Assembly (NCBI GenBank): GCA_016721195.1
Contig: JADKIO010000006.1
Coordinates: 496,001 to 560,000, forward strand
DNA: 64,000 bases
Reading direction: 5' to 3'
Origin: Candidatus Geothrix skivensis
GTDB lineage: Bacteria; Acidobacteriota; Holophagae; Holophagales; Holophagaceae
Made by a program: the position numbers and the translations under genes. The notes beneath the pieces were generated by a model that was given only the letters and a program-made list of their open reading frames with translations, had not been told where the DNA came from and made no database searches. How positions within the stretch are numbered: position 1 is the stretch's first letter; every line of letters starts with the position of its first letter. Positions 63,249 through 64,000 of the stretch are shown here, piece by piece.

Positions 63249-63328
63249 GGCTATGGAAGCAAGACACCTTCTGTGGGATAGAGATGGGATGTTCCCGCTG
63301 TCTCTCGCGGAGCTGGAGGGTCCGGATT

Positions 63329-64000
63329 ATGGGAGTTGTCATTGCGAGCAAAGGTCTGACCCGCCGTTTTGGCACCAGGACCGTGGTGGAAGGACTGGAT
63401 CTACAGGTGCGGGCCCAGGCCATCACCGGATTTCTTGGCCCTAAGGGCGGGCAAGACTACTACCATCTCTCTGCTGCTGGGACTCATCAAAGCCTCGGCC
63501 GGCACGGCAGAAGTACTGGGCCACCCACCCGGACACCCTGAAGCCCTAGCCAGGATTGGCGCCCTAGTGGAATCGCCGGCTCTCTATGATCATTTAACAG
63601 GTCTGGAAAACCTGGAGATCACCCGGCTCATGAAAGGGGTTGACCGTTCGGATCTGGACCGTGTGCTGCGCTTGGTGGACATGAAGATGGATGCCAAGCG
63701 GCCCGTGCGCGAGTATTCCTTGGGCATGCGCCAGCGCCTTGGCGTGGCCTTGGCCCTTCTCGGCCAGCCCCAATTGCTGGTGCTCGATGAGCCCACCAAC
63801 GGCCTGGATCCCATCGGCATTCAGGACATGCGTGAACTGCTGATCCGCCTGCCCCGCGAAACCGGGGCTTCTATTTTCCTTTCCAGCCACCTCCTGGCCG
63901 AGGTGGAGCAGGTGGCCGACGATCTGGTTGTTATCCACCATGGTCGGTTGCGCTACCAGGGTTCCACAGCTGACCTGGGTGCCTCTGATCAGGCCGAGTT
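63329..64000 (+). pseudogene. ABC transporter ATP-binding protein, frameshifted at Walker A, cut by window edge
   Basis: An ABC ATPase of the multidrug/bacitracin-export type, running off the right edge. It starts at ATG 63329 (VVIASKGLTRRFGTRTVVEGLDL) and reads to the P-loop, where GFLGP is followed by K-G-G-Q in place of the expected N-G-A-G-K; the DNA has about two bases fewer than a normal P-loop at 63444-63452, and the frame shifts by one. From AAG at 63453 the second frame continues with TTTISLLLGL, SLGMRQRLGVALALLG (signature variant), LLVLDEPTNGLDPIG (Walker B) and SSHLLAEVEQ. No permease is visible yet. Confidence 0.75.

Overview
The window is about 64 kb of GC-rich, densely coding DNA from a Gram-negative bacterium. 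Heptose and lipopolysaccharide-type genes (hldD, a GT9 heptosyltransferase-like gene), a 2-oxoacid:ferredoxin oxidoreductase, lactate/glycolate uptake, an 11-gene complex I operon without nuoEFG, and a sigma54-type pilin promoter fit an anaerobic or facultative respirer. Acidobacteriota of the Holophaga/Geothrix kind are the best guess. This is an inference from gene content and protein style; no rRNA or tRNA gene was found to confirm it.

Layout. 1-5.9 kb: a C2/C3-acid catabolic cluster on the minus strand (lactate/glycolate permease, glycerate kinase, malate synthase, GlcD, which is cut by the left edge), with a perfect FadR-subfamily GntR operator upstream of glcD. 6-9.3 kb: a secreted tricorn-type S41 peptidase. 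9.4-16.3 kb, plus strand: xseA, a hybrid histidine kinase with a periplasmic solute-binding sensor, and a Ser/Thr kinase with TPRs. 16.3-21.4 kb: an RsbU-type phosphatase with fabG, an alpha/beta hydrolase that has lost its nucleophilic serine, a membrane cytochrome c-like protein and a diiron ferritin-like protein. 21.4-24.1 kb: korAB. 24.3-29.7 kb: a Cache protein, then a minus-strand run of an NtrC-type regulator, a pseudopilin, yceD, rpmF, plsX and fabD. 29.8-35 kb, plus strand: GT4 and GT9 glycosyltransferases, a DUF1573 protein, a DMT transporter and hldD, ending in a 26-G homopolymer inside a 14-bp inverted repeat. 35.1-37.8 kb: a partner-switching module (response regulator/PP2C phosphatase, STAS protein, and a conserved unknown with a RelA-like patch). 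37.9-39.7 kb: the ATP synthase F0 operon atpZ-I-B-E. 39.9-50.8 kb: nuoA-B-C-D-H-I-J-K-L-M-N. 50.9-64 kb: a GspE/PilB-type ATPase, an AGCS amino-acid symporter, an MdlA-like ABC exporter half, a family-5 solute-binding protein with two disrupted permeases, a cysteine desulfidase-like gene, bcp, fabI, a frameshifted TPR gene, a type IV pilin behind a strong sigma54 promoter, and a frameshifted ABC ATPase that runs off the right edge.

How the genes work together. The left cluster takes up and oxidises lactate/glycolate and feeds malate and phosphoglycerate into central metabolism. KorAB, complex I and the F0 genes make up the energy-conserving core. fabD/fabG/fabI/plsX belong to type II fatty acid and phospholipid synthesis. 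The pilin, the pseudopilin, the GspE-like motor and the NtrC/PilR-like activator are parts of a type IV pilus or type II secretion programme that are scattered across the window.

Reading-frame breaks occur in nuoL, the first permease, probably the end of the second permease, the TPR gene and the final ABC ATPase. Four of the five lie in the last 6.5 kb, so either local sequence quality is poor or that segment is decaying. No CRISPR array, insertion sequence, prophage or obviously new defence system was seen.
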